Assembly (NCBI RefSeq): GCF_001648775.1
Contig: NZ_LVEJ01000001.1
Location: 528,761 to 592,760 of the forward strand
Length of the DNA stretch: 64,000 nucleotides
Direction: 5' to 3'
DNA from: Pseudomonas fluorescens
Lineage (GTDB): Bacteria; Pseudomonadota; Gammaproteobacteria; Pseudomonadales; Pseudomonadaceae
The translations under genes were made by a program, and so were the position numbers. This document shows positions 1-9,288 of this stretch, in pieces. The notes beneath the pieces are model-generated. The model was given only the letters and a program-made list of their open reading frames with translations. It ran no database searches and was not told the origin of the DNA. The stretch's first letter is position 1; every line of letters begins with the position of its first letter.

Positions 1-1043
1 CTGTAGGACGGCTCCGGGGTGTCCGGCAGGGCGAACAGGATGTCGTGCTCGGGCTGCTCCGGGTCGATGGCCGCCAACGCCTGCGCAATCGGTTCGGGCA
101 GCGGCAGGCTGTCGAGGATCAGCGGTGTCGGGTCGCCGGGGTGGATCAATTCGTCGGGGTTGAAGGCGGCAGCCATGGCCGGCGTCGGGGCGGCGCTTGG
201 CGCAATCACAGTCTCGGGTTTGAGTTCGACGGCGGGGGCTTCGACCGTAACAGGGGCCACTTGGTGGGGGACGCTGGGCGGTATGAAGGCGACGACGTCA
301 GGTTCCGGCATTGACTGGGGGACCGGCGAGGACGGCGCAATCGTGGGTGCAGGAGGCTGGACCGTAGGCGCGGCGCTTATGGGCTCCGAAACAGCGGCAG
401 GGTGCACGGGCTCTGGCGTTGGCTCGGGCTCGGACTCTGCCGCGACAGGCGTTTGCACTTCACGCGTTACCGCAGCCGGCGCAGCTGCTTCTGCGCTCGG
501 TGCTGGCGCTTCTTCGCTGTCGCGTGTACCAAACAGACGCTGTAACAAGCCAGGACGTCCAGGCTCTGGCGGCGTCTCCAACTGACTTAATGCCTTGCCC
601 TGCAAACCGCTGAGCTCACTCAGCAGCAATGGCATCTCCCGCGCCGAACCGACACGGCCATCCAGTTGTTTGGCGAATTTTTTCAGCGGCTGGGCGACTT
701 CACGCGGCAGTGGCAACGCCTGCAACTGCGTGACCAGCGATGTCAGCGCGCTGCTGACCTGATCGATGCGGGTTTCGCGGCGTTGCTCGGAATCGAGCAC
801 GGCTTTTTCCAGGCGCGGCAGCAGAGCGGCGAGGCCAGCGTCCATGTCGTCGGTGCGCACCACGTCGCGCATCTCTTTCATGCACTGATCAACGACCTTG
901 TCAGTGCCCTCGGCGGCCAGCGTGCTGCGCACCAGGCCGCGCCGCAGCAAGTCGAGCCTGGCGGCCCAGCGGCGTTCGAGCTTGTCCTGCTGTTCGATGC
1001 TTTTGAGGTACTTCTCTTTCCAGCGCTGGGCGTCGTCGCTCAT
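1..1043 (-). CDS. dgcH: N-terminal part of a diguanylate cyclase (DgcH/PA5487-like), cut by the window edge
   Basis: The frame is open from an ATG at 1043 to the window edge, giving about 347 residues. It begins [19 protein letters not shown] and continues as a charged helical region rich in E, R and K (about residues 1-170), then a long Pro/Ala/Glu-rich linker (about 180-300). No GGDEF domain is visible; it would lie beyond the window. The identity rests on this N-terminal helical and linker architecture and on gene order: in P. aeruginosa the diguanylate cyclase PA5487 (DgcH) is next to the PA5488 phosphatase-like gene and dsbA, as here. Its ATG overlaps the TGA of the upstream endonuclease-like gene (ATGA), so the two are probably translationally coupled. 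If right, it makes cyclic di-GMP from GTP. The call would fail if the downstream half lacks a GGDEF domain. Confidence 0.72.
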   Translation of the reverse strand, partial: MSDDAQRWKEKYLKSIEQQDKLERRWAARLDLLRRGLVRSTLAAEGTDKVVDQCMKEMRDVVRTDDMDAGLAALLPRLEKAVLDSEQRRETRIDQVSSALTSLVTQLQALPLPREVAQPLKKFAKQLDGRVGSAREMPLLLSELSGLQGKALSQLETPPEPGRPGLLQRLFGTRDSEEAPAPSAEAAAPAAVTREVQTPVAAESEPEPTPEPVHPAAVSEPISAAPTVQPPAPTIAPSSPVPQSMPEPDVVAFIPPSVPHQVAPVTVEAPAVELKPETVIAPSAAPTPAMAAAFNPDELIHPGDPTPLILDSLPLPEPIAQALAAIDPEQPEHDILFALPDTPEPSY

Positions 1044-1918
1044 TCAGGGGTTCCGCGAGGGGCAGGACTCAACGCGGGCAATGCATCGGCCGTGAGCGAA
1101 CCCGGCAGACGAATCTCTACCGCGACCGGCAGGTGATCGGAAATCGGTTGTGCCAGCACTTCGACCTTTTCCAGGGTCAGGGTCGGGCTGAGCAAAATAT
1201 GATCAAGGCAACGCTGCGGGCGCCAGCTGGGGAAAGTCGCTTCCACCTGCGGGGCGAGCAAGCCGAGATCGCGTAACGGTGACTGGTGTAGCAGATCGCT
1301 GGCATGGGTGTTCATGTCGCCCATCAACACTTGGTGTTTGTAGCCGCCAATCAGCTCGCGAATATAGCCCAGTTGCAGGCTGCGCACACGGGCGCCGAGG
1401 GCCAGATGCATCATCACTACCACCAACGCTTCCGGGCCTTCGCCGAAACGCAGGAGGATCGCACCGCGACCTTTCGGGCCGGGCAGCGGGTGGTCTTCGA
1501 TCGCCCACGGCTTAAGACGACTGAGCACGCCATTGCTGTGCTGGGCCAGTCGACCGAGGTTGCGATTGAGTTGTTGATACCAGTAGGGGAAGGCGCCGAG
1601 GTGCGCCAGGTGTTCGACTTGATTGACGTAGCCTGAGCGCAGGCTGCCGCCATCGGCTTCCTGCAAGGCGACCAGATCGAAGTCGCCGAGCAGGTCGCCG
1701 ATCTTTTGCAGATTGCCCGAGCGCCCGGTGTGCGGCAGCAAGTGCTGCCAGCTGCGGGTCAGGTAATGCCGATAACGCTCGGTGCTGATGCCGACCTGGA
1801 TATTGAAACTGAGCAAGCGCAGACGCTGGTCTGCTGGCAGGCCCGTGGATGCCAGGTGATGCTCGTTGACCTGCGGATCATGCAGGCCAACGGTGCGTTC
1901 GGTCTTCCAGCGGCGCAT
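1040..1918 (-). CDS. Endonuclease/exonuclease/phosphatase family protein (PA5488-like)
   Basis: 292 residues of the EEP (DNase I-like) metal-dependent hydrolase fold. The motifs are in order: SFNIQVG (metal-binding Asn, about residue 39), LQEAD (catalytic Glu, about 88), the central GDMNTHA (Asp/Asn pair, about 200) and the C-terminal SDHLPV (catalytic Asp-His, about 262). No signal peptide is seen. The substrate cannot be told from sequence; the family includes nucleases and phospholipid/inositol phosphatases. It lies between dsbA and the partial diguanylate cyclase, with a stop/start overlap to the latter. The N-terminal 30 residues before the first strand are not conserved-looking, so the start is less certain than the rest. 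Confidence 0.8.
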   Translation of the reverse strand: MRRWKTERTVGLHDPQVNEHHLASTGLPADQRLRLLSFNIQVGISTERYRHYLTRSWQHLLPHTGRSGNLQKIGDLLGDFDLVALQEADGGSLRSGYVNQVEHLAHLGAFPYWYQQLNRNLGRLAQHSNGVLSRLKPWAIEDHPLPGPKGRGAILLRFGEGPEALVVVMMHLALGARVRSLQLGYIRELIGGYKHQVLMGDMNTHASDLLHQSPLRDLGLLAPQVEATFPSWRPQRCLDHILLSPTLTLEKVEVLAQPISDHLPVAVEIRLPGSLTADALPALSPAPRGTPE

Positions 1919-1932
1919 GGCGGTTGCCGCGC

Positions 1933-2574
1933 TTAGTTGGCAGCAGCCTTGGTTGCCGCTCGCTCTTTGGCGACCAGTTGATCAGCCAGTTGCAGCGCTT
2001 GCTCGGCACCACCGGCAGAGCCGATGTCGAAGCGGTATTTACCGTTGACGATCATGGTAGGTACGCCAGTGATTTCGTACTTCTTGGCCAGCTCGCGAGC
2101 TTTTACGATCTGACCTTTGATGGCGAACGAGTCGAAAGTGGCGAGGAACTTGTCCTTGTCCACGCCTTGGGTGGCGAGGAAGTCAGCCATGTCGTTCTTG
2201 TCGGTCAGCTTCTTGTGTTCTTTCTGGATCGCGTTGAAGACCGCCGCGTGGACCTTGTGCTCGACACCCATCGCTTCCAGGGTCAGGAACATTTGGCCGT
2301 GAGCGTCCCACGGGCCGCCGAACATGGCCGGGATACGCACGAAGTTGACGTCCGATGGCAGTTTCTCGACCCATGGGTTGATCACCGGCTCAAACGCGTA
2401 GCAATGCGGGCAGCCATACCAGAACAGCTCGACCACTTCGATCTTGCCAGGCTCTGCAACCGGCACCGGGTTGGCCAGTTCCACGTAAGGGGCGGCTGGG
2501 GCTTCAGCGGCTTGAGCGGTCACGCCGAACAGGCTGGCAGCGACGAGAGCGGCGCTGATGATCAGATTACGCAT
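1933..2574 (-). CDS. dsbA: Thiol:disulfide interchange protein DsbA
   Basis: 213 residues, the usual length for DsbA. A Sec signal peptide (about residues 1-22, ending AQA) precedes a thioredoxin-fold domain with the catalytic CPHC motif at 55-58 in FWYGCPHCYAFEP and the cis-proline loop GVPTMIV near 168. It oxidises cysteine pairs in exported proteins in the periplasm and is re-oxidised by DsbB. It sits just downstream of the cytochrome c4 and c5-like genes on the same strand, an arrangement shared with P. aeruginosa (PA5489-PA5491). A terminator hairpin at about 2669-2698 separates it from the cytochrome c4 gene. Confidence 0.95.
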   Translation of the reverse strand: MRNLIISAALVAASLFGVTAQAAEAPAAPYVELANPVPVAEPGKIEVVELFWYGCPHCYAFEPVINPWVEKLPSDVNFVRIPAMFGGPWDAHGQMFLTLEAMGVEHKVHAAVFNAIQKEHKKLTDKNDMADFLATQGVDKDKFLATFDSFAIKGQIVKARELAKKYEITGVPTMIVNGKYRFDIGSAGGAEQALQLADQLVAKERAATKAAAN

Positions 2575-2668
2575 GCTTTACTCCTGGACAATTTTGGTCG
2601 CCTCGCGCGACCTGTTTTCAGACAGATCCTGGCGGGCATGAGTTCTGTAGTGTAACGGCAGCGGCCAC

Positions 2669-2698
2669 AAAAAAGGGCGGCCAAAGCCACCCTTTTTA
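2669..2698. terminator. Bidirectional-type rho-independent terminator between cytochrome c4 and dsbA
   Basis: An imperfect inverted repeat, AAAAAAGGGCGGC and GCCACCCTTTTT, flanks a short loop. Read on the minus strand it ends in a T-run, so it can terminate transcription from the cytochrome c4 gene before dsbA. Between it and the c4 stop lies a second hairpin without a T-run (TGCAGG/CCTGCA arms, 2733-2757). Confidence 0.75.
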
Positions 2699-2774
2699 TA
2701 CTTGCTGCGACGGATTAATCGAGCGTTAACATTGCAGGAGATGTCCATCCCCTGCAGCGCTCAATCCGCGGGCC

Positions 2775-3386
2775 TTAGTGCAGGCCTTGAATGTAGCTTG
2801 CGACTGCCGCGATGTCTTCGTCGCTCAGGCGCTTGGCGATGGTCTGCATGGTCATGGTGTCGCCGTCGTTGGTGCGGCCGCCTTCTTCCTTGCGGAAATC
2901 GGTCAGTTGCTTGGTGATGTATTGAGCGTGTTGGCCACCCAGGTGCGGGAAGCCGGCCGCGGCGTTGCCGGCGCCTTTCGGCGAGTGGCAGCCGGTGCAG
3001 GCTGGCAGGCCTTTGGCGAGGTTGCCGCCACGGAACAGCGCTTCACCGCGCGCGACGATCTTCGGATCGGCGGCGCCGACGCTGCCTTTCTGGCTGGCGA
3101 AGTAGGCGGCGATATCGGCCAGGTCCTGATCGCTCAGGTTGGTCAACAGACCGGTCATTTCCAGAACCGTGCGCTTGCCCGACTTGATGTCGTGCAGTTG
3201 CTTGGTCAGGTAGCGTTCACCTTGACCGGCCAGTTTTGGAAAGTTTGGCGCCATGCTGTTCCCGTCCGGGCCATGGCAGGCTCCGCATACGGCGGCTTTT
3301 GCCTGGCCTGCTGCGGCATCACCGGCAGCATGGGCGAAGCCTGAGATTCCCACGGTCAACAGCAGACTCACGATCAATTTGTTCAT
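2775..3386 (-). CDS. cc4: Di-heme cytochrome c4
   Basis: 203 residues with a cleavable signal peptide (1-20, ending AHA). It has two homologous cytochrome c domains, each with a CXXCH heme site: CGACH at 34-38 and CTGCH at 130-134. Length and the double domain match periplasmic cytochrome c4, an electron carrier to terminal oxidases. Its neighbours are a mono-heme c5-like cytochrome upstream and dsbA downstream, as in P. aeruginosa. The caa3 oxidase genes at 22.7-27 kb could receive its electrons, but that is inference. Confidence 0.95.
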   Translation of the reverse strand: MNKLIVSLLLTVGISGFAHAAGDAAAGQAKAAVCGACHGPDGNSMAPNFPKLAGQGERYLTKQLHDIKSGKRTVLEMTGLLTNLSDQDLADIAAYFASQKGSVGAADPKIVARGEALFRGGNLAKGLPACTGCHSPKGAGNAAAGFPHLGGQHAQYITKQLTDFRKEEGGRTNDGDTMTMQTIAKRLSDEDIAAVASYIQGLH

Positions 3387-3416
3387 CAGCTAATCCAACT
3401 ACGGCTAAGGGTTAAG

Positions 3417-3722
3417 TTATGGACCGGGCTTACTCGCGCTCATCAAAAGGATGATGGCTTGGTAATCCTCGGCACTGCAGTCCATGCACAAACCACGCGG
3501 CGGCATCGCCTTGAAACCCTGGGTCACGTGTTGCACCAGCGTCCCCATACCTTTCGCCAACCTCGGCGTCCAAGCTTCCTGATCGCCTCTTTCGGGCGCC
3601 ATGGGTAGTTGGCCGGAATGACAGGCACCACAAACACGGTTGTACACAGCTTCCGGATCCTGTGTAGCCTGTGCGCTGTAAAGCGGCATCAAGACTCCGG
3701 CAGCCAGCAGCCATTTCGTCAT
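3417..3722 (-). CDS. Small mono-heme cytochrome c (c5-like)
   Basis: 101 residues: signal peptide (about 1-19), then one CXXCH site (CGACH, 31-35), a Met-containing segment KAMPPRG that probably gives the axial Met ligand, and a CMDCS pair typical of the disulfide in cytochrome c5. The protein is periplasmic and likely soluble. It lies 30 bp upstream of the cytochrome c4 gene on the same strand and is probably co-transcribed. It is divergent from engB. Confidence 0.88.
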   Translation of the reverse strand: MTKWLLAAGVLMPLYSAQATQDPEAVYNRVCGACHSGQLPMAPERGDQEAWTPRLAKGMGTLVQHVTQGFKAMPPRGLCMDCSAEDYQAIILLMSASKPGP

Positions 3723-3913
3723 AAAACGACCTTTTCAGGGTTGAGAGCGTTCTGCGTTCTAATGCGCAATAAAGGTCTGTCGCTCTCGTGAACTTCATCC
3801 TTCGCTGGGACAAAGCACACACAAAATCTGCGGCATTATATACTGGCGTCACTGAAACGGAAGCGACACCGCGTTCCGCGCCCAATCCCGGCGCCGCCCA
3901 CATCGGAAATCCC

Positions 3914-4558
3914 ATGCAACTCAAGAATCCCATCCTCGGCCTGTGCCAACAGTCCACGTTCATGCTCAGTGCCGCCAAAGTCGATCAATGCCCTGACGAC
4001 GAAGGCTTTGAAGTAGCGTTTGCCGGCCGTTCCAACGCCGGCAAATCCAGCGCGCTGAACACCCTGACTCACGCCAGCCTGGCGCGCACCTCGAAAACCC
4101 CGGGTCGCACACAGCTGTTGAACTTCTTCAAGCTAGACGAAGATCGGCGTCTGGTCGACCTGCCGGGCTACGGTTACGCAAAAGTACCGATCCCGCTGAA
4201 GATGCACTGGCAGCGTCACCTTGAGGCTTACCTCGGTGGCCGCGAGAGTTTGAAGGGTTTGATTCTGATGATGGACATCCGTCATCCAATGACCGACTTC
4301 GACCTGCTGATGCTCGACTGGGCCGTTGCCGCCGGCATGCCGATGCACATCCTGCTGACCAAGGCCGACAAACTCACCTACGGCGCCGCCAAGAACACCC
4401 TGCTCAAAGTGCAGTCGGAAATCCGCAAGGGCTGGGGCGATCTGGTCACCATCCAGCTGTTCTCCGCGCCAAAACGCATGGGCCTGGAAGAGGCCTACAC
4501 TGTATTGGCAGGCTGGATGGAACTCGCAGACAAAGGCGCCGAGGCGGTAGCCGAGTAA
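3914..4558 (+). CDS. engB: Ribosome biogenesis GTPase EngB (YihA/YsxC)
   Basis: 214 residues from the ATG at 3914 ([11 protein letters not shown]); the frame is open further upstream, but that extension reads through the promoter region. TRAFAC GTPase motifs are present: P-loop [10 protein letters not shown]3 DLPGYGYAK and G4 TKAD. The family is needed for assembly of the large ribosomal subunit and acts in the cytoplasm. It is divergent from the c5-like cytochrome gene. The engB / sRNA / polA order is the same as in P. aeruginosa and, with spf, in E. coli. Confidence 0.93.
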   Translation: MQLKNPILGLCQQSTFMLSAAKVDQCPDDEGFEVAFAGRSNAGKSSALNTLTHASLARTSKTPGRTQLLNFFKLDEDRRLVDLPGYGYAKVPIPLKMHWQRHLEAYLGGRESLKGLILMMDIRHPMTDFDLLMLDWAVAAGMPMHILLTKADKLTYGAAKNTLLKVQSEIRKGWGDLVTIQLFSAPKRMGLEEAYTVLAGWMELADKGAEAVAE

Positions 4559-4606
4559 GTCGGGATTGGGAAAAATTGGTTGTAGTGTGGTCAGGCAAGG
4601 CAAAGG

Positions 4607-4683
4607 TGATGCTCAAAAGCGGAGTTTAGGGGACCTAAATGAGCATTTTGAGTAGCGCCTTTAACGCAGCATGGCCGCGCTAC
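4607..4683. repeat. Compound inverted-repeat element downstream of engB
   Basis: Two adjacent hairpins can be read. The first has outer arms ATGCTCA and TGAGCAT around an inner TTTAGG-GGA-CCTAAA stem (about 4609-4645). The second has arms GTAGCGC (4652-4658) and GCGCTAC (4677-4683). There is no T-run, so it is not a simple terminator. It looks like an extragenic repeat unit, but only one copy is seen in this window. Confidence 0.5.
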
Positions 4684-4698
4684 AGCCGATTTTTGGGC

Positions 4699-4830
4699 AA
4701 AAAAAGCCCCGGATTTCATTGGGGAGGGAGAAATTCCGGGGTTTAAGTTCCGAACCGCTAGGGCGGGGTTCAGATATCTGCCAACACTTAACACAACATA
4801 GGAGCATCGAAGGGCTTCACCAGCCATTCA
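4699..4830 (-). ncRNA. ersA: ErsA (Spot 42-like) small regulatory RNA
   Basis: The evidence is position, promoter, terminator and length. It lies downstream of polA on the polA strand and before engB, where P. aeruginosa encodes ErsA and E. coli encodes Spot 42. The minus strand ends in a strong intrinsic terminator (CCCCGGAATTTC and GAAATCCGGGG arms, about 4706-4742) followed by seven T residues at 4705-4699. The terminator loop is a CU-rich stretch (CTCCCTCCCC). A sigma-22-type promoter lies at 4836-4863. Counting from about 7 nt past its -10 element to the T-run gives about 131 nt, which fits the roughly 132 nt known for ErsA. In P. aeruginosa ErsA acts with Hfq in envelope stress and represses algC translation. 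Targets here are not deduced. Confidence 0.8.
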
Positions 4831-4835
4831 GTAAC

Positions 4836-4863
4836 TCTGAGTAGTGTCCTTCCAGATTAGTTC
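4836..4863 (-). promoter_or_regulatory. Candidate AlgU (sigma-22) promoter for ErsA
   Basis: On the minus strand GAACTA (4863-4858) and TCAGA (4840-4836) are separated by 17 bp. This is close to the AlgU/RpoE-type consensus GAACTT-N16/17-TCTGA, with one mismatch in each box. It is placed at the right distance to start the sRNA near 4830. Confidence 0.6.
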
Positions 4864-4970
4864 AGAATTTTTTCAAAAAGCTTTGGAATAATCCCAAGTG
4901 CTTTTTGAAATAAGCAGGTTTTACCGGCATTGCCGCGACATCGAGTCGCGGCAAACTGTGATCAAAAGGC

Positions 4971-7775
4971 TCAGTGAGCCTCATCCCAATTGTTGCCCAC
5001 ACCCACTTCGACCAGCAGCGGCACATCCAGTTTCGCCGCTTCGCTCATGTGCAGGCGAATCTCGGCGCTGACCCGCTCGACCAGATCCTCGCGAACCTCC
5101 AGCACCAGTTCATCGTGTACCTGCAGGATGACGCGAGCGTCCAGCCCGGACGTCGCCAGCCAGTTATCCACCGCCACCATGGCTTTCTTGATGATGTCGG
5201 CAGCGGTGCCCTGCATCGGCGCGTTGATCGCCGTGCGCTCGGCGGCGGCGCGTTCCTGCGGCTTGTTCGAGTTGATCTCCGGCAGGTACAGGCGACGACC
5301 GAAGAAGGTTTCGACATAACCCTGATCCGCCGCCTGTGCGCGGGTGCGATCCATGTATTCGCGAACGCCTGGATAGCGGGCGAAGTAGGTGTCGATGTAA
5401 GCCTTGGCCGTCTTGGTGTCGACGCCGATGTCCTTGCCGAGCTTCTGCGCGCCCATGCCGTAGATCAGGCCGAAGTTGATCGCCTTGGCGCCACGGCGCT
5501 GATCGGAGGTCACTTCGTTGAGTTCGACCTTGAATACTTCGGCAGCGGTGGCGGTGTGCACGTCCAGATTGTTGCGGAAGGCGTTCATCAGGCCTTCGTC
5601 CTTGGACAGGTGCGCCATGATCCGCAGTTCGATCTGCGAATAGTCCGCCGCCAGCAGTTTGTAGCCTTTCGGCGCGACGAACGCTTGGCGGATACGGCGG
5701 CCTTCAGCGGTACGCACCGGGATGTTCTGCAGGTTCGGATCACTGGAGGACAAGCGACCGGTCGACGCAACCGCCTGATGATACGAAGTGTGGATGCGCC
5801 CCGTGCGCGGGTTGATCTGCTCCGGCAGGCGATCGGTGTAAGTGCTTTTCAGCTTGCTCATCGAGCGGTGCTCCATCAGCACCTTCGGCAAACGGTGATC
5901 GTCTTCAGCGAGTTTCGCCAACACTTCTTCAGCGGTCGACGGCTGACCCTTGGCGGTCTTCTTCAGCACTGGCAGGCCGAGTTTCTCGTAGAGAATCACG
6001 CCCAGTTGTTTCGGCGAGCCAAGGTTGAATTCTTCCCCGGCGATTTCGAACGCTTCGCGCTCCAGCGCCACCATCTTGTTGCCCAGCTCGATGCTCTGGA
6101 TGCCGAGCAGCTCCGCATCAACGAACGCGCCTTGACGCTCGATGCGCGCCAGCACCGGCACCAGCGGAATTTCGATGTCGGTCAGCACGCTGGCCAGGCT
6201 CGGGATGGCGCTGAGTTTTTCGAAAAGCGTCTGGTGCAAGCGCAGGGTGATGTCGGCGTCTTCGGCAGCGTACGGCCCGGCCTGTTCCAGGGCGATCTGG
6301 TCGAAGGTCAGCTGCTTGGCGCCTTTGCCGGCGATGTCCTGGAAGCTCACGGTCGTGTGATCCAGATACTTCTGCGCGAGGCTGTCCATGTCGTGGCGGG
6401 TCGCGGTGGAGTTGAGCACGTAGGACTCAAGCATCGTGTCGAAGGCAATGCCGCGCACGGTGATGCCGTTGTTCTGGTCGCCACCGATGGCGCAGTTGGC
6501 CAGGATGTTCATGTCGAACTTGGCGTGTTGGCCGACCTTGAGCTTGCTCGGGTCTTCCAGAATCGGCTTGAGGGCGCGCAGCACGGTGTCGCGATCCAAC
6601 TGGTCCGGCACGCCGATGTAGGAGTGGGTCAGCGGAATGTACGCGGCCTCGTTGGCCTGCACGGCGAACGACAGGCCGACCAGTTGCGCCTGCTGCGCGT
6701 CGATGCCGGTGGTTTCGGTGTCGAAGGCGAACAGCTTGGCGTTGTTCAACTTTTCCAGCCAGACATCAAAACGCGCCTGATCGAGGATCGTCTCGTAAGC
6801 AGCTTCGGTCGGAGCAGCGGGCGTTTCGATATCTGGCGCGCTGAACAGATCGCCGGCCGGCGCAGGCTCAGCGGCCGCGCTCAGTTCGAGACGCTTGGCG
6901 TCGCGATCCAGATCATTGATCCAGCTTTTGAATTCCAGCAGCGAGTACAGCTCGTAAAGCTTGGCCGGGTCTTCCGCGCCCATTTGCAGATCGTCGAGTT
7001 CGACATCCAGCGGCACGTCGACCTTGATGGTCGCCAGTTGATAGGAGAGGAACGCCATCTCCTTGTGCTCTTCGAGCTTGGCCGGCAGGGTTTTTGCGCC
7101 GCGAATCGGCAGGGTCGGGACGATGTCGAGATTGGCGTACAGCTCGGTGAGGCCACCGTTGACCCCGACCAACAGGCCGGAGGCAGTTTTCGGGCCGATG
7201 CCCGGAACGCCCGGAATGTTGTCGGACGAATCGCCCATCAGCGCCAGATAATCGATGATCTGCTCCGGTGCGACGCCGAATTTCTCCTTCACGCCTTCGA
7301 CGTCCATCGAACTACCGGACATGGTGTTGACCAAGGTAATGTGGCCGTCGACCAGTTGCGCCATGTCCTTGTCGCCGGTGGAGATCACCACCGGGCGATC
7401 CGCCGCCGCGCTGCTGCGGGCGAGGGTGCCGATGACGTCGTCGGCCTCGACGCCTTCCACGCACAGCAGCGGGAAACCGAGGGCGATCACGCTCTGGTGC
7501 AGCGGCTCGATCTGCACGCGCATGTCGTCGGGCATGCTTGGACGGTTGGCCTTGTATTCGGCGTACATTTCATCTCGAAATGTCCCGCCCTTGGCGTCGA
7601 ACACCACGGCGAACGGGCTGTCCGGGTACTGCTTGCGCAGACTCTTGAGCATGTTCAGCACGCCTTTGACCGCACCGGTCGGCAGGCCTTTGGAGGTGGT
7701 CAGTGGTGGCAGTGCGTGAAAGGCGCGGTACAGGTAAGACGAACCGTCCACCAGGACGAGGGGGGCTTGGCTCAT
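4971..7775 (-). CDS. polA: DNA polymerase I
   Basis: 934 residues from the ATG at 7775 ([15 protein letters not shown]), which matches the N-terminus of other Pseudomonas PolA; an in-frame TTG at 7787 is less likely. All three domains are present: 5'-3' exonuclease/FEN (about 1-290, with [12 protein letters not shown]), 3'-5' proofreading exonuclease (FAFDTETTG motif I and [10 protein letters not shown] motif III, both intact), and polymerase with motif [15 protein letters not shown], motif [13 protein letters not shown] and motif [11 protein letters not shown]. It fills gaps and removes Okazaki primers. It is divergent from the DUF2782 gene. Confidence 0.97.
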   Translation of the reverse strand: MSQAPLVLVDGSSYLYRAFHALPPLTTSKGLPTGAVKGVLNMLKSLRKQYPDSPFAVVFDAKGGTFRDEMYAEYKANRPSMPDDMRVQIEPLHQSVIALGFPLLCVEGVEADDVIGTLARSSAAADRPVVISTGDKDMAQLVDGHITLVNTMSGSSMDVEGVKEKFGVAPEQIIDYLALMGDSSDNIPGVPGIGPKTASGLLVGVNGGLTELYANLDIVPTLPIRGAKTLPAKLEEHKEMAFLSYQLATIKVDVPLDVELDDLQMGAEDPAKLYELYSLLEFKSWINDLDRDAKRLELSAAAEPAPAGDLFSAPDIETPAAPTEAAYETILDQARFDVWLEKLNNAKLFAFDTETTGIDAQQAQLVGLSFAVQANEAAYIPLTHSYIGVPDQLDRDTVLRALKPILEDPSKLKVGQHAKFDMNILANCAIGGDQNNGITVRGIAFDTMLESYVLNSTATRHDMDSLAQKYLDHTTVSFQDIAGKGAKQLTFDQIALEQAGPYAAEDADITLRLHQTLFEKLSAIPSLASVLTDIEIPLVPVLARIERQGAFVDAELLGIQSIELGNKMVALEREAFEIAGEEFNLGSPKQLGVILYEKLGLPVLKKTAKGQPSTAEEVLAKLAEDDHRLPKVLMEHRSMSKLKSTYTDRLPEQINPRTGRIHTSYHQAVASTGRLSSSDPNLQNIPVRTAEGRRIRQAFVAPKGYKLLAADYSQIELRIMAHLSKDEGLMNAFRNNLDVHTATAAEVFKVELNEVTSDQRRGAKAINFGLIYGMGAQKLGKDIGVDTKTAKAYIDTYFARYPGVREYMDRTRAQAADQGYVETFFGRRLYLPEINSNKPQERAAAERTAINAPMQGTAADIIKKAMVAVDNWLATSGLDARVILQVHDELVLEVREDLVERVSAEIRLHMSEAAKLDVPLLVEVGVGNNWDEAH

Positions 7776-7849
7776 GAGCAGGATCAACCTTTTCGGCGGG
7801 TCCGGCGCTAGAATAGCGGGACCGTTGACGACAAAGGGACAAGGTTATC

Positions 7850-8146
7850 ATGCGTACGTTAAATCGCTTGCTGCTGGTCGGTCTGATTGCTGCCTCACCG
7901 TTGGCCGCGATGGCGGCGGATGATGCGCCCGCCTCGGAGCCGGAAGTTACCATCAACACGCACACGGAAGGCGACAAGGTCATCCAGGAATACAGTCGCA
8001 GTGGCTTCGTCTACGCGATCAAGGTCACGCCGAAGGGTGGCAAACCGTATTTCCTGGTGCGCGCCGATGGTACGGACGCGAACTACATTCGCTCCGACCA
8101 GCCGGATATGCTGATTCCGTCGTGGGAAATCTTTACCTGGAAGTAA
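7850..8146 (+). CDS. DUF2782 family periplasmic protein (PA5494-like)
   Basis: 98 residues with a signal peptide ending AMAADD (about 22). The mature part has the conserved IQEYSRSGFVYAIKV and GKPYFLVRADG segments of DUF2782. The function is unknown. It stands divergent from polA and 61 bp upstream of thrB, as in P. aeruginosa, and may be co-transcribed with thrB. A small GGCGTCGC/GCGACGCC hairpin lies in the gap before thrB (about 8165-8185). Confidence 0.85.
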   Translation: MRTLNRLLLVGLIAASPLAAMAADDAPASEPEVTINTHTEGDKVIQEYSRSGFVYAIKVTPKGGKPYFLVRADGTDANYIRSDQPDMLIPSWEIFTWK

Positions 8147-8207
8147 GATTCCCGACTTTTAATCGGCGTCGCCTGAGCGCGACGCCTGAACTGAGCAGTT
8201 TTTAACC

Positions 8208-9161
8208 ATGTCTGTGTTCACTCCCCTGGCTCGGCCCGAGCTGGAAACCTTTCTCGCCCCTTACGGGCTTGGCCGTCTGCTTGATTTCCAGGGGATCGCC
8301 GCCGGCAGCGAAAACACCAATTTCTTTATCAGCCTGGAGCAGGGCGAATTCGTCCTGACCCTGGTCGAACGCGGCCCGGTGCAGGAGATGCCGTTCTTCA
8401 TCGACCTGCTCGACGTGCTCCACGAAGCCGATCTGCCGGTGCCTTACGCACTGCGCACCACCGACGGCGTGGCGTTGCGTGAGCTGAAAGGCAAACCGGC
8501 ACTGCTGCAACCGCGCCTGTCCGGCAAGCACATCAAAGTCGCCAATGCTCAGCATTGCGTGCAGGTCGGCGAATTGCAGGCGCATCTGCACCTGGCGACC
8601 CAGGGCGAGCGCATGATCAAGCGCAAGACTGATCGTGGTCTGGACTGGATGCTCGAGGAGGGCACGGAGTTGCTCTCGCACCTGAGCGATGAGCCGCGTG
8701 CTTTGCTGCAAAAGGCCCTGGATGAAATCACCGAGCGCAAAGACAAGATTCTCGCGCTGCCTCGGGCGAACATTCATGCCGACTTGTTCCGTGATAACGC
8801 GATGTTCGAAGGCACGCACCTGACCGGGCTGATCGACTTCTACAACGCCTGTTCGGGGCCGATGCTCTATGACGTGGCGATTGCCTTGAATGACTGGTGT
8901 TCGGACGAGGACGGTTTGATCGATGGACCGCGAGCCCGCGCGTTTCTCGGCGCCTATGCAGCGTTGCGCCCGTTCACGGCGGCGGAGGCCGAGTTGTGGC
9001 CGACCATGCTGCGTGTGGCGTGTGTGCGGTTCTGGTTGTCGCGGTTGATCGCGGCGGAGCAGTTTGCCGGGCAGGATGTGTTGATTCACGATCCGCGAGA
9101 GTTTGAACAGCGGTTGGCGCAGCGGCAGCAGGTGCACACACCGCTACCGTTTGCCCTCTGA
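8208..9161 (+). CDS. thrB: Homoserine kinase, APH-fold type (ThrB)
   Basis: 317 residues, the length of the aminoglycoside-phosphotransferase-like ThrB of pseudomonads, unrelated to the GHMP-type ThrB of enterics. It has the N-terminal nucleotide-binding region (GSENTNFFISLEQGEFVLTL), the catalytic loop NIHADLFRDNAMF (near 187) and the metal-binding GLIDFYNACSG that follows. It phosphorylates homoserine in threonine synthesis. The start ATGTCTGTG at 8208 fits the family N-terminus. A REPIN follows the stop. Confidence 0.93.
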   Translation: MSVFTPLARPELETFLAPYGLGRLLDFQGIAAGSENTNFFISLEQGEFVLTLVERGPVQEMPFFIDLLDVLHEADLPVPYALRTTDGVALRELKGKPALLQPRLSGKHIKVANAQHCVQVGELQAHLHLATQGERMIKRKTDRGLDWMLEEGTELLSHLSDEPRALLQKALDEITERKDKILALPRANIHADLFRDNAMFEGTHLTGLIDFYNACSGPMLYDVAIALNDWCSDEDGLIDGPRARAFLGAYAALRPFTAAEAELWPTMLRVACVRFWLSRLIAAEQFAGQDVLIHDPREFEQRLAQRQQVHTPLPFAL

Positions 9162-9185
9162 GTTAATTCTGGAAGCCAACACGAA

Positions 9186-9279
9186 CCTGTGGGAGCGAGC
9201 TTGCTCGCGAAGGTGGCGGTACATTCAGCATTTGTTTAGCTGACCCACCGCTTTCGCGAGCAAGCTCGCTCCCACAGGG
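9186..9279. repeat. REPIN (paired inverted REP) between thrB and znuA
   Basis: Two REP arms face each other: CCTGTGGGAGCGAGCTTGCT at the left and its complement ending CTCGCTCCCACAGGG at the right, about 94 bp in total. It is the AAGCTCGC/GCGAGCTT subtype. It lies between the convergent thrB and znuA genes. Confidence 0.93.
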
Positions 9280-9288
9280 TTTGAGTTG

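Noticed and set aside
4591..4827. A 78-residue minus-strand open frame between engB and polA
   Set aside because: It overlaps the ErsA locus, including its terminator. The peptide has no family features.
4974..7811. A 945-residue plus-strand open frame fully antisense to polA
   Set aside because: High-GC genes with strong third-position bias leave a long open antisense frame. The translation is rich in H, R, Q and V without any domain pattern, and polA on the other strand is unambiguous.
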